From Syntrophaceae bacterium (GTDB taxonomy: Bacteria; Desulfobacterota; Syntrophia; Syntrophales; UBA2185), in NCBI GenBank assembly GCA_003508565.1, contig DNUI01000172.1, positions 1-20,496 on the forward strand: a DNA stretch of 20,496 bases, read 5' to 3'. Position 1 is the stretch's first letter, and each line of letters begins with the position of its first letter. Shown here one piece after another: positions 7,152-14,838 of this stretch. Both the position numbers and the translations under genes were made by a program. A model generated the notes under the pieces. That model did not search any database and was not told the origin of the DNA. It worked only from the letters and a program-made list of their open reading frames with translations.

Positions 7152-7916
7152 GTGGTTACACAGAGCACACATTTCATCTCCATAGAGAATGTATCCATGC
7201 GCTTCGGCGAGGTGGAGGCGGTGCGGGATACAACCCTCTCCGTGGAGCAGGGAACTATCTGCGGTCTTGTAGGATCAGACGGGGCGGGTAAATCCACCCT
7301 CCTTAGAATAGTGGCTACCATGATCCCGCCTGTCTCCGGAAAAATTATGATCGGCGGTCTCGACGTTGTAAAAGATAAACAACGGGTGAAGCCTCTCATC
7401 GGATATATGCCCCAGCGTTTTGGGCTCTATAACGATCTGACCGTTGACGAAAATATGAGATTCTTCATGGACGTTTTCAATGTGCCAAGAGAAGAGCGCC
7501 GTCGGAGACGCGAGAAGTATCTTGGGTTTTCCAATCTTCTCCCTTTCGCAGAGAGGCAGGCAGGCAATCTCTCCGGGGGCATGAAACAGAAGCTTGGACT
7601 TGCCTGTGTCCTCGCCCACGAACCGAAGGTGCTGATCCTCGATGAACCGACGAACGGCGTGGATCCCGTCTCGCGGCAGGAGTTCTGGGAGATCCTGGCA
7701 CAGATGCGCGGGGGCGGCATGACAATTCTCGTTTCCACTGCCTATCTCGACGAAGGAGAGAAATGTGACCGGCTGGTTCTGATGCACCGTTCACAGGTGC
7801 TCGCGACTTCCACACCAGCGGAAATCCGCGGCCGTTTCTCAACCCTGGAAGATGCCATGATTGCACGCATTCAGGAAGTGGATAGGGAGATCGTTCATGA
7901 TTCCTTCAAACGCTGA
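7152..7916 (+). CDS. ABC transporter ATP-binding protein, first of two
   Basis: One of two ATPase subunits that would power the two permeases downstream; together they resemble the two halves of the fused E. coli YbhF. Motifs, numbered from the GTG start: Walker A GSDGAGKST (41-49), Q-loop YMPQRFG (85-91), signature LSGGM (140-144), Walker B VLILDEPTNG (160-169). The H-loop reads STAYLDE, so the catalytic histidine is alanine (A197). I chose GTG 7152 because the longer reading from TTG 7089 adds 21 residues that are the translation of an intergenic repeat; neither start has a clear Shine-Dalgarno sequence. The gene overlaps the second ATPase gene by 20 bases. Confidence 0.88.
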   Translation: MVTQSTHFISIENVSMRFGEVEAVRDTTLSVEQGTICGLVGSDGAGKSTLLRIVATMIPPVSGKIMIGGLDVVKDKQRVKPLIGYMPQRFGLYNDLTVDENMRFFMDVFNVPREERRRRREKYLGFSNLLPFAERQAGNLSGGMKQKLGLACVLAHEPKVLILDEPTNGVDPVSRQEFWEILAQMRGGGMTILVSTAYLDEGEKCDRLVLMHRSQVLATSTPAEIRGRFSTLEDAMIARIQEVDREIVHDSFKR

Positions 7917-8652
7917 GGCTGTTTCGGTGCATAACCTCGAAAAGCGTTTCGGGGTCTTTGTCGCGGTGAATAAAATCACCTTCTCCGTGAAAAGAGGGGA
8001 AATATTCGGCCTTTTAGGACCAAACGGCTCCGGAAAATCGACAACTATCCGTATGCTTTGCGGCATACTGAATCCAACTTCCGGCGAGGGCCAGGTGGCA
8101 GGGTACGACATCTTTAGAGAGCCGGAGGAAATCAAGAAATCCATCGGCTACATGTCGCAGAAGTTTTCCCTCTATGAAGACCTAAGTCCTTACGAAAACA
8201 TACGCTTCTATCTCGGCGTCTACTCCGTACCGCAGCGGGAGTGGAAGAAGCGAGTGGAATGGATTCTCGATATGACGCGGCTTCAGGAGGTCCAAAACCG
8301 TCGTACACGGGAGTTGCCGCAAGGATGGCGGCAGCGTCTGGCCCTCGGGTGCGCGTTACTCCACAAGCCGGACATCCTCTTTCTCGATGAACCTACTTCC
8401 GGTGTGGATCCCATTACTCGTCGGCATTTCTGGGATTTCATACGTCAACTGGCGGGAGAAGGAATCACCGTGTTTGTCACTACCCATTACATGGACGAAG
8501 CGCGCAATTGTGAACGGATCGTGATGATTAATGAGGGAATGATCGTTGCCGCCGGCAGCCCTTCCGAAATTATTGCCGTGGCGTGCCCTGACCGTCCCGA
8601 TGCCGACTTAAACGAGGCCTTTATCACTCTCATGACCAGGAGCAACCATTGA
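7897..8652 (+). CDS. ABC transporter ATP-binding protein, second of two
   Basis: A 251-residue ATPase, partner of the preceding one. Walker A GPNGSGKST (41-49), Q-loop YMSQKFS (85-91), Walker B ILFLDEPTSG (160-169) and H-loop THYMDE with the histidine present (H197). The signature motif is not LSGGQ but LPQGW (140-144), so the ATP site formed with the partner's Walker motifs should be degenerate. The ATG at 7897 is preceded by GGGAGA seven bases upstream, which decides it over an upstream TTG at 7861 that lacks such a site. It overlaps the first ATPase gene by 20 bases, and its stop overlaps the first permease's TTG start. Assignment as an ABC-2 type exporter subunit is sure; substrate is unknown. 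Confidence 0.92.
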   Translation: MIPSNAEAVSVHNLEKRFGVFVAVNKITFSVKRGEIFGLLGPNGSGKSTTIRMLCGILNPTSGEGQVAGYDIFREPEEIKKSIGYMSQKFSLYEDLSPYENIRFYLGVYSVPQREWKKRVEWILDMTRLQEVQNRRTRELPQGWRQRLALGCALLHKPDILFLDEPTSGVDPITRRHFWDFIRQLAGEGITVFVTTHYMDEARNCERIVMINEGMIVAAGSPSEIIAVACPDRPDADLNEAFITLMTRSNH

Positions 8653-9782
8653 AGCTGAGAAATATTCAGGCCGTCACCCTTAAGGAGTTCTATCATCTGA
8701 TCCGTGATTTCCGGAGCCTGTATCTGGCGTTTGCCCTTCCCTTGCTGCTGATACTCCTGTTCGGCTACGCCCTCAGCCTGGACGTGGATAATGTGGAGAC
8801 CGCGGTCGTTGATCATGATAACACCGATCTTAGCCGGGATTTTATTCGCCGTCTCGACGCCTCCCCCTATTTTCATGTTGCCGCACATCTGCCCAATACA
8901 AAAAAAGCAACGGAATATTTAGACCATGGGAGGGCAATACTGGTGGTAGTCATACCCCCCGACTTTACGAAGAATCTCCGTGCGGATCGTTCAGCGCCAC
9001 TGCAGCTTCTTCTCGATGGCAGCGACCCCAATTTCGCCAGCATCACCAGGGGCTATGTGAATGCCTTTGTGGAACAATACAACCGGAAGCTTCTTGTGCA
9101 ATTCCTTAACCGCCAGGGAATGGAGGAGATAAAGCCGCCCGTGGAAGCGCGTATCAGGGTCTGGTTTAACGAGGATCTGGAAAGCCGCAACTTTATTGTT
9201 CCCGGCATCATCGCAGTCATCATCATGATCGTGGGGGCCATGCTGACATCTCTGGTAATTGCCCGGGAGTATGAGAACGGGACAATGGAAACGATCAAAT
9301 CACTGCCTATCAGTGCGGGCGAATTCCTGATCGGCAAAGCCATTCCCTATTTCTTCGTGGGACTGATCGATGTCCTGATTTCCATTCTTATGGGGCAGGT
9401 TCTTTTCGGCATTGTCATGAAATCCAGTTTCTGGTTGATGATCCTTGCTTCCTCGATATATCTGGCTGTCGCTCTGGCGCTGGGGCTCTTTATTTCTACC
9501 GTTACCAAAAACCAGCTCCTGGCCAACCAGGGTGCCATTCTCCTCACGTACCTCCCTTCTCTGCTCCTTTCGAACTTCGTGTTTCCCGTGGTCAACATGC
9601 CGAAGTTCCTGCAATTGGTGACGTACATAGTCCCGGCTACCTATTATATCGATATTCTCAGCGGCCTCTATCTGAAGCACCTCGGGTTTATTCACCTGTG
9701 GCCGAGTTATTTGATCATGATCGTCATGTTTATCATCCTGGCAGTTTTGAATTGCATACTACTGAAAAGGGAGGGGCTGTGA
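8649..9782 (+). CDS. ABC-2 type permease, first of two
   Basis: A 377-residue inner-membrane permease of the ABC2_membrane_3 / YbhS-YbhR type. One membrane segment at about residues 25-45 (LYLAFALPLLLILLFGYALS) is followed by a large periplasmic domain (46-180), which starts with the usual VVDHDNTDLSRDFI segment. Five more membrane segments fill about 181-370; the first reads FIVPGIIAVIIMIVGAMLTS and leads into the coupling region AREYENGTMETI. NMPKFLQ and the P-A-T-Y-Y-I-D motif near the C-terminus are family features. The start is the TTG at 8649, overlapping the preceding stop as TTGA, with AGGAG about seven bases upstream. With the next gene it probably forms a heterodimeric channel for drugs or lipophilic compounds; substrate not known. 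Confidence 0.9.
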   Translation: MKLRNIQAVTLKEFYHLIRDFRSLYLAFALPLLLILLFGYALSLDVDNVETAVVDHDNTDLSRDFIRRLDASPYFHVAAHLPNTKKATEYLDHGRAILVVVIPPDFTKNLRADRSAPLQLLLDGSDPNFASITRGYVNAFVEQYNRKLLVQFLNRQGMEEIKPPVEARIRVWFNEDLESRNFIVPGIIAVIIMIVGAMLTSLVIAREYENGTMETIKSLPISAGEFLIGKAIPYFFVGLIDVLISILMGQVLFGIVMKSSFWLMILASSIYLAVALALGLFISTVTKNQLLANQGAILLTYLPSLLLSNFVFPVVNMPKFLQLVTYIVPATYYIDILSGLYLKHLGFIHLWPSYLIMIVMFIILAVLNCILLKREGL

Positions 9783-9783
9783 C

Positions 9784-10905
9784 ATGAGCTGGCTCCGCAT
9801 CCGTGAGCTCGTCCGCAAGGAATTTATCCTCCTCTTCCGCGATCCGCAGAGCAGGCGCATTCTAGTCGTCGCCCCGATTGTCATGCTCCTCCTATTCGGA
9901 TATGTGGTGAATTACGATATCAGGAACATCCGTGTCGCCCTTCTGGATCAGTCCCGCACTCGGGAAAGCCGCTTGATCATCGATGCCATAAGCGCCAATA
10001 AAATTTTCACTATTACCCATTACACCTCGGACCAACAGGAAGTGGATAATCTCCTGCTGAAAGGGGAAATCGATCTCGGCATCAAGATCGGACCTGATTT
10101 AAGCCGGCACATAAGAAAGGGTGAAACTGCAGAAATTCAAATCATCGTGGACGGAAGCATGAGCAATATGGCGTCTATCCGGATCGCATACACCGTCATG
10201 GTCATCGATAAACTGAACCGGGAATTGATCAGGGAGCTGCACCCGCAGCACATGGATTACGGAAAAATCGACGGGAGAATCAGAACCTGGTATAATCCCA
10301 ATCTGGACAGCCAGCATTTCTTTGTTCCCGGCATCGTTGCGTTTGTGGTGATGCTGATTGCCCTTCTTCTGACCTCAATTGCCATCATCAGGGAAAAAGA
10401 GGCGGGAACGATAGAACAGCTGATCGTGACCCCGATGAAACCTGCGGAACTTATTTTAGGCAAAACAATCCCGTATATCATCATTTCTCTCGCGCAGATG
10501 GTCATGGTGACGATTATCGCGGTATTCTGGTTTGAAATACCGCTGGCCGGGAGTATTCTCCTTCTCTTTTTTGCCATATGCCTCTTCCTCTTAAACACCC
10601 TTGGTGTAGGTTTGTTCATTTCCACCGTTTCCAAGACGCAGCAGCAGGCAATGATGACGACATTTTTTTTCATGCTTCCCTTCTTCATGCTTAGCGGATT
10701 CGTCTTCCCCATTGTCAACATGCCCGTTGTCGTGCAATGGTTGACGTATCTCAATCCTTTGAGGTATATGCTTGTAATAATCAGGGGTATTTTCTTGAAA
10801 GGCGTAGGCTTCGACGTCCTCTGGCAACAGTACGCCGCCATGGCTATTCTGGGAGTGATCGTGTTTACCGGCGCGATCAGCCGTTTCCGCAAGCGGCTTG
10901 ATTAA
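9784..10905 (+). CDS. ABC-2 type permease, second of two
   Basis: A 373-residue paralogue of the preceding permease with the same plan: membrane segment at about 25-45, periplasmic domain (LLDQSRTRESRLIIDA onwards) and five C-terminal membrane segments. FFVPGIVAFVVMLIALLLTS and REKEAGTIEQL line up with the equivalent parts of its neighbour, as does FVFPIVNMPVVVQWLTYLNP near the end, so the pair arose by duplication. The ATG at 9784 lies one base after the previous stop, with GGGAGGGG upstream. It is the last gene of the operon that clearly belongs to the exporter; 104 bases separate it from the Smr gene. No T-run terminator is seen after it. Confidence 0.9.
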   Translation: MSWLRIRELVRKEFILLFRDPQSRRILVVAPIVMLLLFGYVVNYDIRNIRVALLDQSRTRESRLIIDAISANKIFTITHYTSDQQEVDNLLLKGEIDLGIKIGPDLSRHIRKGETAEIQIIVDGSMSNMASIRIAYTVMVIDKLNRELIRELHPQHMDYGKIDGRIRTWYNPNLDSQHFFVPGIVAFVVMLIALLLTSIAIIREKEAGTIEQLIVTPMKPAELILGKTIPYIIISLAQMVMVTIIAVFWFEIPLAGSILLLFFAICLFLLNTLGVGLFISTVSKTQQQAMMTTFFFMLPFFMLSGFVFPIVNMPVVVQWLTYLNPLRYMLVIIRGIFLKGVGFDVLWQQYAAMAILGVIVFTGAISRFRKRLD

Positions 10906-10950
10906 GAAAAAGCTTTGCAGGATCTCGAACAATATATATACTGCCATTGT

Positions 10951-10983
10951 AAGGGTAAGCCGACGCCACGAGTCGACGCCCTT
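10951..10983. repeat. Imperfect hairpin between permease and Smr genes
   Basis: AAGGG (10951-10955) pairs with CCCTT (10979-10983) and CGAC (10961-10964) with GTCG (10972-10975), leaving a 5/3-base interior loop. No T-run follows, so it would be a weak terminator at best. Confidence 0.25.
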
Positions 10984-11009
10984 GAGAGCTTTATAGGTCT
11001 TGTTGTAGG

Positions 11010-11714
11010 ATGAAAGACTCTGATCCTCCCCTCAAACATGCCCCCTTTGGAGAGCTGGGAAATCTTCTCAGAAGCAAGCCACTTCCTCGCCCCGCTCCTT
11101 CCGCACAAACACGCTCAGGCCGTGAAATCGCGAGCGATCCGGAAAACGACGAAAAAGTATTTATCGAGGCCATGAAAGATGTACAACCAATATCAGACGA
11201 TAAGCGTGCAATGGAAAATGGAGGAACAAGACCGCCTGAGGCCAACAAAAATGTGCCCAAAAAAGAGGGCATGGTACAGCTTGAAAATCTTGTGAAGTAT
11301 GGAGATGGATTTATTATATCCGATACGCCCGAGTATATGGAGGGCACAGCTCATGATATGCATCCGGAATTTGCCCGTAGACTTCACCAGGGAGACTTTT
11401 CCATCCAGGCCCATATTGATCTCCACGGATTTGGCGTGACAGAAGCAAGCGAAGTTTTTGAAAAATTTTTTAAATGGGCGGTTACATCAGGTAAAAGAGC
11501 AGTCCTCATCATTCATGGACGCGGCCTCTCTTCGCCCGGCGAACCGGTCCTGAAAAATAAGGTGAGTGAGTGGCTTACACGCGGTCACTGGCGCAAGTGG
11601 GTAATCGCTTATGCAAGCGCGCAGTCCTACGACGGCGGCACAGGCGCCACGTATGTTCTTCTCCGCCACCGCCCGGTTTCGAAACAGGCAAGAAAAAGGC
11701 TGTCAAAGAAGTAA
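11010..11714 (+). CDS. Smr-domain protein
   Basis: A 234-residue protein with a C-terminal Smr domain (about residues 132-220), the small fold first known from the end of MutS2. Such domains can act as DNA or RNA endonucleases. The key motifs are present: IDLHG (136-140), IIHGRG (167-172) and GGTGATYVLL (209-218). The N-terminal 90 residues are charged, proline-rich and probably disordered, followed by a linker helix. No MutS parts are present, so it is a stand-alone Smr protein of the YdaL/SmrA size class. The ATG at 11010 follows GTAGG closely; the ribosome site is weak. It lies 104 bases past the export operon on the same strand and could be read through from it, but nothing links the functions. 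Its target is unknown. Confidence 0.85.
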   Translation: MKDSDPPLKHAPFGELGNLLRSKPLPRPAPSAQTRSGREIASDPENDEKVFIEAMKDVQPISDDKRAMENGGTRPPEANKNVPKKEGMVQLENLVKYGDGFIISDTPEYMEGTAHDMHPEFARRLHQGDFSIQAHIDLHGFGVTEASEVFEKFFKWAVTSGKRAVLIIHGRGLSSPGEPVLKNKVSEWLTRGHWRKWVIAYASAQSYDGGTGATYVLLRHRPVSKQARKRLSKK

Positions 11715-11829
11715 GATTTCCAGCTTTTCAGTATTGGAATGATATTCGGGTAAAATCAGAATAACAGGTGGTTTACATGTACAGATTGGATAGCTTTCCT
11801 ATCGTTTTGTAATTAAGAATCACCCGTAG

Positions 11830-11848
11830 GACAGACGTCTCGCCTGTC
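11830..11848. repeat. Short palindrome of a dispersed type
   Basis: GACAGACG (11830-11837) and CGCCTGTC (11841-11848) form an 8-bp stem with one mismatch around TCT. The context ACCCGTAGGACAGACGTCTCGCCTGTC resembles short GC-rich palindromes scattered between genes in many bacteria. It lies 25 bases upstream of the next start codon. Confidence 0.35.
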
Positions 11849-11874
11849 AGGAATATACATGAAACAACATTGGC

Positions 11875-12336
11875 ATGAACTGGAGACAGGCACGGATGCA
11901 CCACACATTCTTGTTTCAAGAGGGTTTCTGGAATGTCCGGGGTTATTATTTTGATGACATGGAAAACACCCTGCCGCTTATGGGAATAGCCAGAATCACG
12001 CACATTGAGGGATTGTGGGTCAACGAGGGTGAGATGGAAATTACTGCGGGAGAGAAACCCATCAAGATTTATAACCGTTATGAGATCACTCCCTTTAGAG
12101 AAGGAAAAACCCAGACAACATGGGAATCGAAGAACCCCGATCTGGGGACTCTGCTCGGCAGATTTGTTATTGTGAATGATGCGATTCTATCCACGTGCCG
12201 CGCAAAAAGCGGGGCATACACCGGCGTTGAGTTCCTGTTGAAGATAAGCAATACTCACTATCAAAACAGAGGTGTCCTTTTAAAAGGAATTGATAAATTG
12301 TCATCGTGGAGCGTTGATCTGCGTAAGGCATCTTGA
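11875..12336 (+). CDS. Hypothetical protein, beta-rich, 153 residues
   Basis: No family recognised. The sequence alternates short strands and turns (HTFLFQEGFWNVRGYYFD, MGIARITHIEGLWVNEGEMEI, CRAKSGAYTGVEFLLKI), as in small beta-barrel or lipocalin-like proteins, and it has no signal peptide or membrane segment. A repeated G-x-W/Y pattern and the single cysteine in ILSTCRAK are the only notable features. The ATG at 11875 has no clear Shine-Dalgarno sequence; an out-of-frame ATG at 11859 opens only a short frame. It lies 160 bases after the Smr gene and 78 bases before the next gene on the same strand. Likely real because of length and protein-like composition; function is unknown. Confidence 0.6.
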   Translation: MNWRQARMHHTFLFQEGFWNVRGYYFDDMENTLPLMGIARITHIEGLWVNEGEMEITAGEKPIKIYNRYEITPFREGKTQTTWESKNPDLGTLLGRFVIVNDAILSTCRAKSGAYTGVEFLLKISNTHYQNRGVLLKGIDKLSSWSVDLRKAS

Positions 12337-12349
12337 GAATGTTAAAGTG

Positions 12350-12387
12350 TCCCCGGAAACTACATTTGGGGGCCGGTTCCAGGGGGA
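12350..12387. repeat. Bulged hairpin, possible REP-like element
   Basis: TCCCC-GGAA (12350-12358) pairs with TTCC-AG-GGGGA (12377-12387, unpaired AG at 12381-12382), giving nine pairs and a two-base bulge. The left arm with its flank, AAAGTGTCCCCGGAA, resembles palindromic repeats seen in the same genomes as the element at 3461-3501. No T-run follows. It sits between the 153-residue protein gene and the next start. Confidence 0.35.
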
Positions 12388-12414
12388 ATCTATAATAAAA
12401 CGGAGAAAAGGATA

Positions 12415-13404
12415 ATGCTGAAAGTCATTGACGATGAATCTGTCATCAGGAAATATCGGCGACAATTTATAAAGTGCTTCAAACCCTTCATAAGTGAGAA
12501 AATCGCTGTCACTCTTGGGCACACCGGCGGAACGGTGAAGGCAAAAGTTTCCTGGGCTGAGAGTCTGGGGATATGGATTTTCTACAAGAAGATATCAGAG
12601 AGCCGTTTCTGGCACGCCTTCGGGATTGGAAAGCCATCAGGGTCATCCCCCGTCCCGATTACGTGTGAAATCAACTTCCCCATACGAGGCATAGACAGGA
12701 GAATTGGCGGTGCGCTGGCGGCAGACCGCGACGGCCGGATATTTGTCATACATCGGGGTATCCTCGGTGGCAGTAAAAAGGGAGTGGGAAAAGCTCTATT
12801 CGCGGACCACTACCGCGGCGTGTGGGACATAATGGAAGACGGCGCTGTGGACACCACCGTGGCTTTGATCGGTGCGTTGAATTCACCCCTGTTTGTCAGG
12901 CAGCTTACACAATTCGTCCGCAAAATAGATACGATAAAAAACAGTTTTTCTTCCTGTTCGCATCAACTGGAAATGACTTTTGAAGAACTCTCTTTTAGGG
13001 AAGAGCGTATCGGCAAGAGCAACACCCGCCCGCGAATCAATCCCGGATTCGCGTGCGACCACGGCTTGATTATAAAGGATCTCCACGACGCCATTATTCG
13101 CAGGGGTTTCAAATCTGCAAACGACCTTGAACGTGACCTTTTTATCGCGAATAAAAAGGGAGAAATAACTTCCGTCTTTGAGGTGCTCACTGATTCATCA
13201 GAAAGCAGCATACACCAGGGTGTTGCCCACCTGTTACTCGCCAATGCCAATCTGCCGGAACGACCCCGATTGATTCTCATCACACCCGCAGCCATCGATC
13301 AATTACTTGAAGCAAAATTGAAAAAAGTAGACATCGACCTGATTGTGTACGAGTGGCAGAAAGAACAGGCCGTATTCCCCGGTCTCCCTGCACTGATTTA
13401 TTAA
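12415..13404 (+). CDS. PD-(D/E)XK-nuclease-like protein
   Basis: A 329-residue cytoplasmic protein. The C-terminal part (about 214-315) reads like the core of a restriction-endonuclease-like fold: a helix (LHDAIIRRGFKSANDLERD), D241 at the start of strand LFIAN, then ITSVFEVLTD, a helix with a conserved-looking Q (SSIHQGVAHLLL, Q268) and the strand PRLILITP. This matches the order D...ExK...Q, but the ExK position is E256-V-L258-T, so the catalytic lysine is missing. The N-terminal 170 residues (including RIFVIHRGILGGSKKGVGK) are a separate domain I cannot name. The ATG at 12415 has GGAGAAAAGG upstream. No methylase or partner gene is nearby, so a restriction system is not supported. Confidence 0.55.
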   Translation: MLKVIDDESVIRKYRRQFIKCFKPFISEKIAVTLGHTGGTVKAKVSWAESLGIWIFYKKISESRFWHAFGIGKPSGSSPVPITCEINFPIRGIDRRIGGALAADRDGRIFVIHRGILGGSKKGVGKALFADHYRGVWDIMEDGAVDTTVALIGALNSPLFVRQLTQFVRKIDTIKNSFSSCSHQLEMTFEELSFREERIGKSNTRPRINPGFACDHGLIIKDLHDAIIRRGFKSANDLERDLFIANKKGEITSVFEVLTDSSESSIHQGVAHLLLANANLPERPRLILITPAAIDQLLEAKLKKVDIDLIVYEWQKEQAVFPGLPALIY

Positions 13405-13420
13405 AGTTAAGCCTTTAACT

Positions 13421-13456
13421 GAGGTAGTATACCAAAGCTGCCTCTTAAATATTTTT
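13421..13456 (+). terminator. Candidate rho-independent terminator
   Basis: GAGGTAG (13421-13427) pairs with CTGCCTC (13438-13444), seven pairs including one G-U, with a ten-base loop, followed by TTAAATATTTTT (13445-13456). It lies 17 bases after the stop of the PD-(D/E)XK-like gene and before the lipoprotein gene. The T-run is interrupted, so strength is uncertain. Confidence 0.45.
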
Positions 13457-13529
13457 GAATCTTCGATTGATATGCAAGTACACAGCAGATGCGAGTTTCA
13501 AAATCCAACATCTTGTGGGTGAGTGATGT

Positions 13530-14618
13530 ATGAGAGTATCCGCATTGGCTTATGGAGTGTGTCTTTCCGTTCTCGTCGCCTGCACCGCGAATCCCCCTCC
13601 CTTCGATGAGATGCAATGGCGTCGGGATGTAGAAAATCAGAAGCAGGAAATGCTCTACGCACCGCATATGCGGGATGGACGTTTCTTTAACCCCTGGATG
13701 CCAATAGAACGCGGCGGTTTCGGGCGCTTCCTGAGCTGGAAGTTCACCGCGGAAGAACGGATTTACACCGAGGAAGAAAAATCCTTCATGCCGATCTCCG
13801 TTTCGAACCTGGCAGGGAGAATTCGGTCGATGCCGGAGGGAGACTTAATCGCCTGGGTCGGGCATTCCACCTTCCTGATTCGGATCAACGGGGAATACTG
13901 GCTCACTGATCCCATGTTCTCCGGGCGCGCCCTCGTCATCAAGCGAAAGACCTCTCCTGCCGTAACCGCCGAAGAACTCAAGAGCTTCGGCGCGAAAGTG
14001 AACGTACTTGTCTCCCACAACCACTATGACCATTTCGACAAGGCAAGTATTCGGGCTTTACCTTACAACACACGGGTCTTTGTTCCTCTCGGATTGAAAA
14101 GTCAGGTGGAAGATGGTACGGGGAAGAAAAGCGTCACAGAGATGGATTGGTGGGAATCGGCCGATGCGGGAAACGGCGTCACAGTGACCTGTCTGCCGGC
14201 CCAGCATTGGTCGAGGCGTATCTCGCAAGGTATCAACAAATCGCTCTGGGCGAGCTTTCTCATCAGGACACCGAAGGTGAGCATCTACTATGGAGGCGAC
14301 AGCGGGTATTTCGTCGGATACCGGGAGATCGGCCGAAGGTTCTCCGGCATCGATTATGCCATTTTACCGGTGACCGCTTATCACCCACGGTGGTTTATGC
14401 ATTATTCACATGTAGATGCAAAAGAAGCCCTGGACGCGTTTGAGGACCTCGACGCACGGTACTTCATTCCCGCCCAGTGGGGAACCTTTCCCCTAGGCGA
14501 TGAGCCGGTTGGTTTTGGTGTTCTTGACCTGAAAAAACAGATCATAGAAAAAAATATTGATCCCGACAAAGTAATCATCATGGACATAGGCGGGATTGTA
14601 ACCGTTCAAGGAAAATGA
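13530..14618 (+). CDS. Metallo-beta-lactamase-fold lipoprotein (NAPE-PLD/RomA-like)
   Basis: A 362-residue hydrolase with a lipoprotein signal peptide: a hydrophobic run ending in the lipobox LVAC, with C18 as the lipidated residue, so it should be membrane-anchored in the envelope. The metal site is complete: GHSTFLIR (111-118), HNHYDHFD (163-170, giving H163, H165, D167, H168), AQHWSRR (H226), GGDSGY (D257) and SHVDAKEA (H294). This motif set and the length match the N-acyl-phosphatidylethanolamine phospholipase D / RomA group rather than true beta-lactamases. Its substrate is not known here; a phospholipid-type phosphodiester is the family guess. The ATG at 13530 is weakly preceded by GGGTGAG. 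It stands alone after a candidate terminator and converges with the minus-strand gene beyond. Confidence 0.85.
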   Translation: MRVSALAYGVCLSVLVACTANPPPFDEMQWRRDVENQKQEMLYAPHMRDGRFFNPWMPIERGGFGRFLSWKFTAEERIYTEEEKSFMPISVSNLAGRIRSMPEGDLIAWVGHSTFLIRINGEYWLTDPMFSGRALVIKRKTSPAVTAEELKSFGAKVNVLVSHNHYDHFDKASIRALPYNTRVFVPLGLKSQVEDGTGKKSVTEMDWWESADAGNGVTVTCLPAQHWSRRISQGINKSLWASFLIRTPKVSIYYGGDSGYFVGYREIGRRFSGIDYAILPVTAYHPRWFMHYSHVDAKEALDAFEDLDARYFIPAQWGTFPLGDEPVGFGVLDLKKQIIEKNIDPDKVIIMDIGGIVTVQGK

Positions 14619-14838
14619 GGGGCTTCAAAGGTAGAACGGGTTATGGAGAAGCAGTCCGAACAGGGGATCTGGTAAGGACAGAAGACAATCTTTCTAAAGA
14701 TAGTACCCCACGGAAAAGTCCGCCGGTATTTTTCTATGGCGGGTCGATGGTTCAATTCATGAATCCTTTGGGGCTTCATCACGCGATGATGCAGCGACAT
14801 TTCTAAGAAAACCGTTCGAGAGTTTTCGTCACAGCTTT

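Noticed and set aside
7275..7787. Minus-strand open frame (170 codons) opposite the first ATPase
   Set aside because: Antisense to an ABC ATPase with all main motifs; no independent coding evidence.
10257..10892. Minus-strand open frame (211 codons) opposite the second permease
   Set aside because: Antisense to a clear ABC-2 permease gene; the product is a basic, methionine-rich shadow with no family features.
12415..13404. Complete restriction-modification or other defence system
   Set aside because: Only one nuclease-like gene with an altered motif; no methylase, helicase or toxin-antitoxin pair beside it.
14619..14838. Possible bidirectional terminator between the converging genes
   Set aside because: Short stems such as GAAAAC/GTTTTC (14807-14827) and CATCA/TGATG exist, but none combines a strong stem with a T-run.
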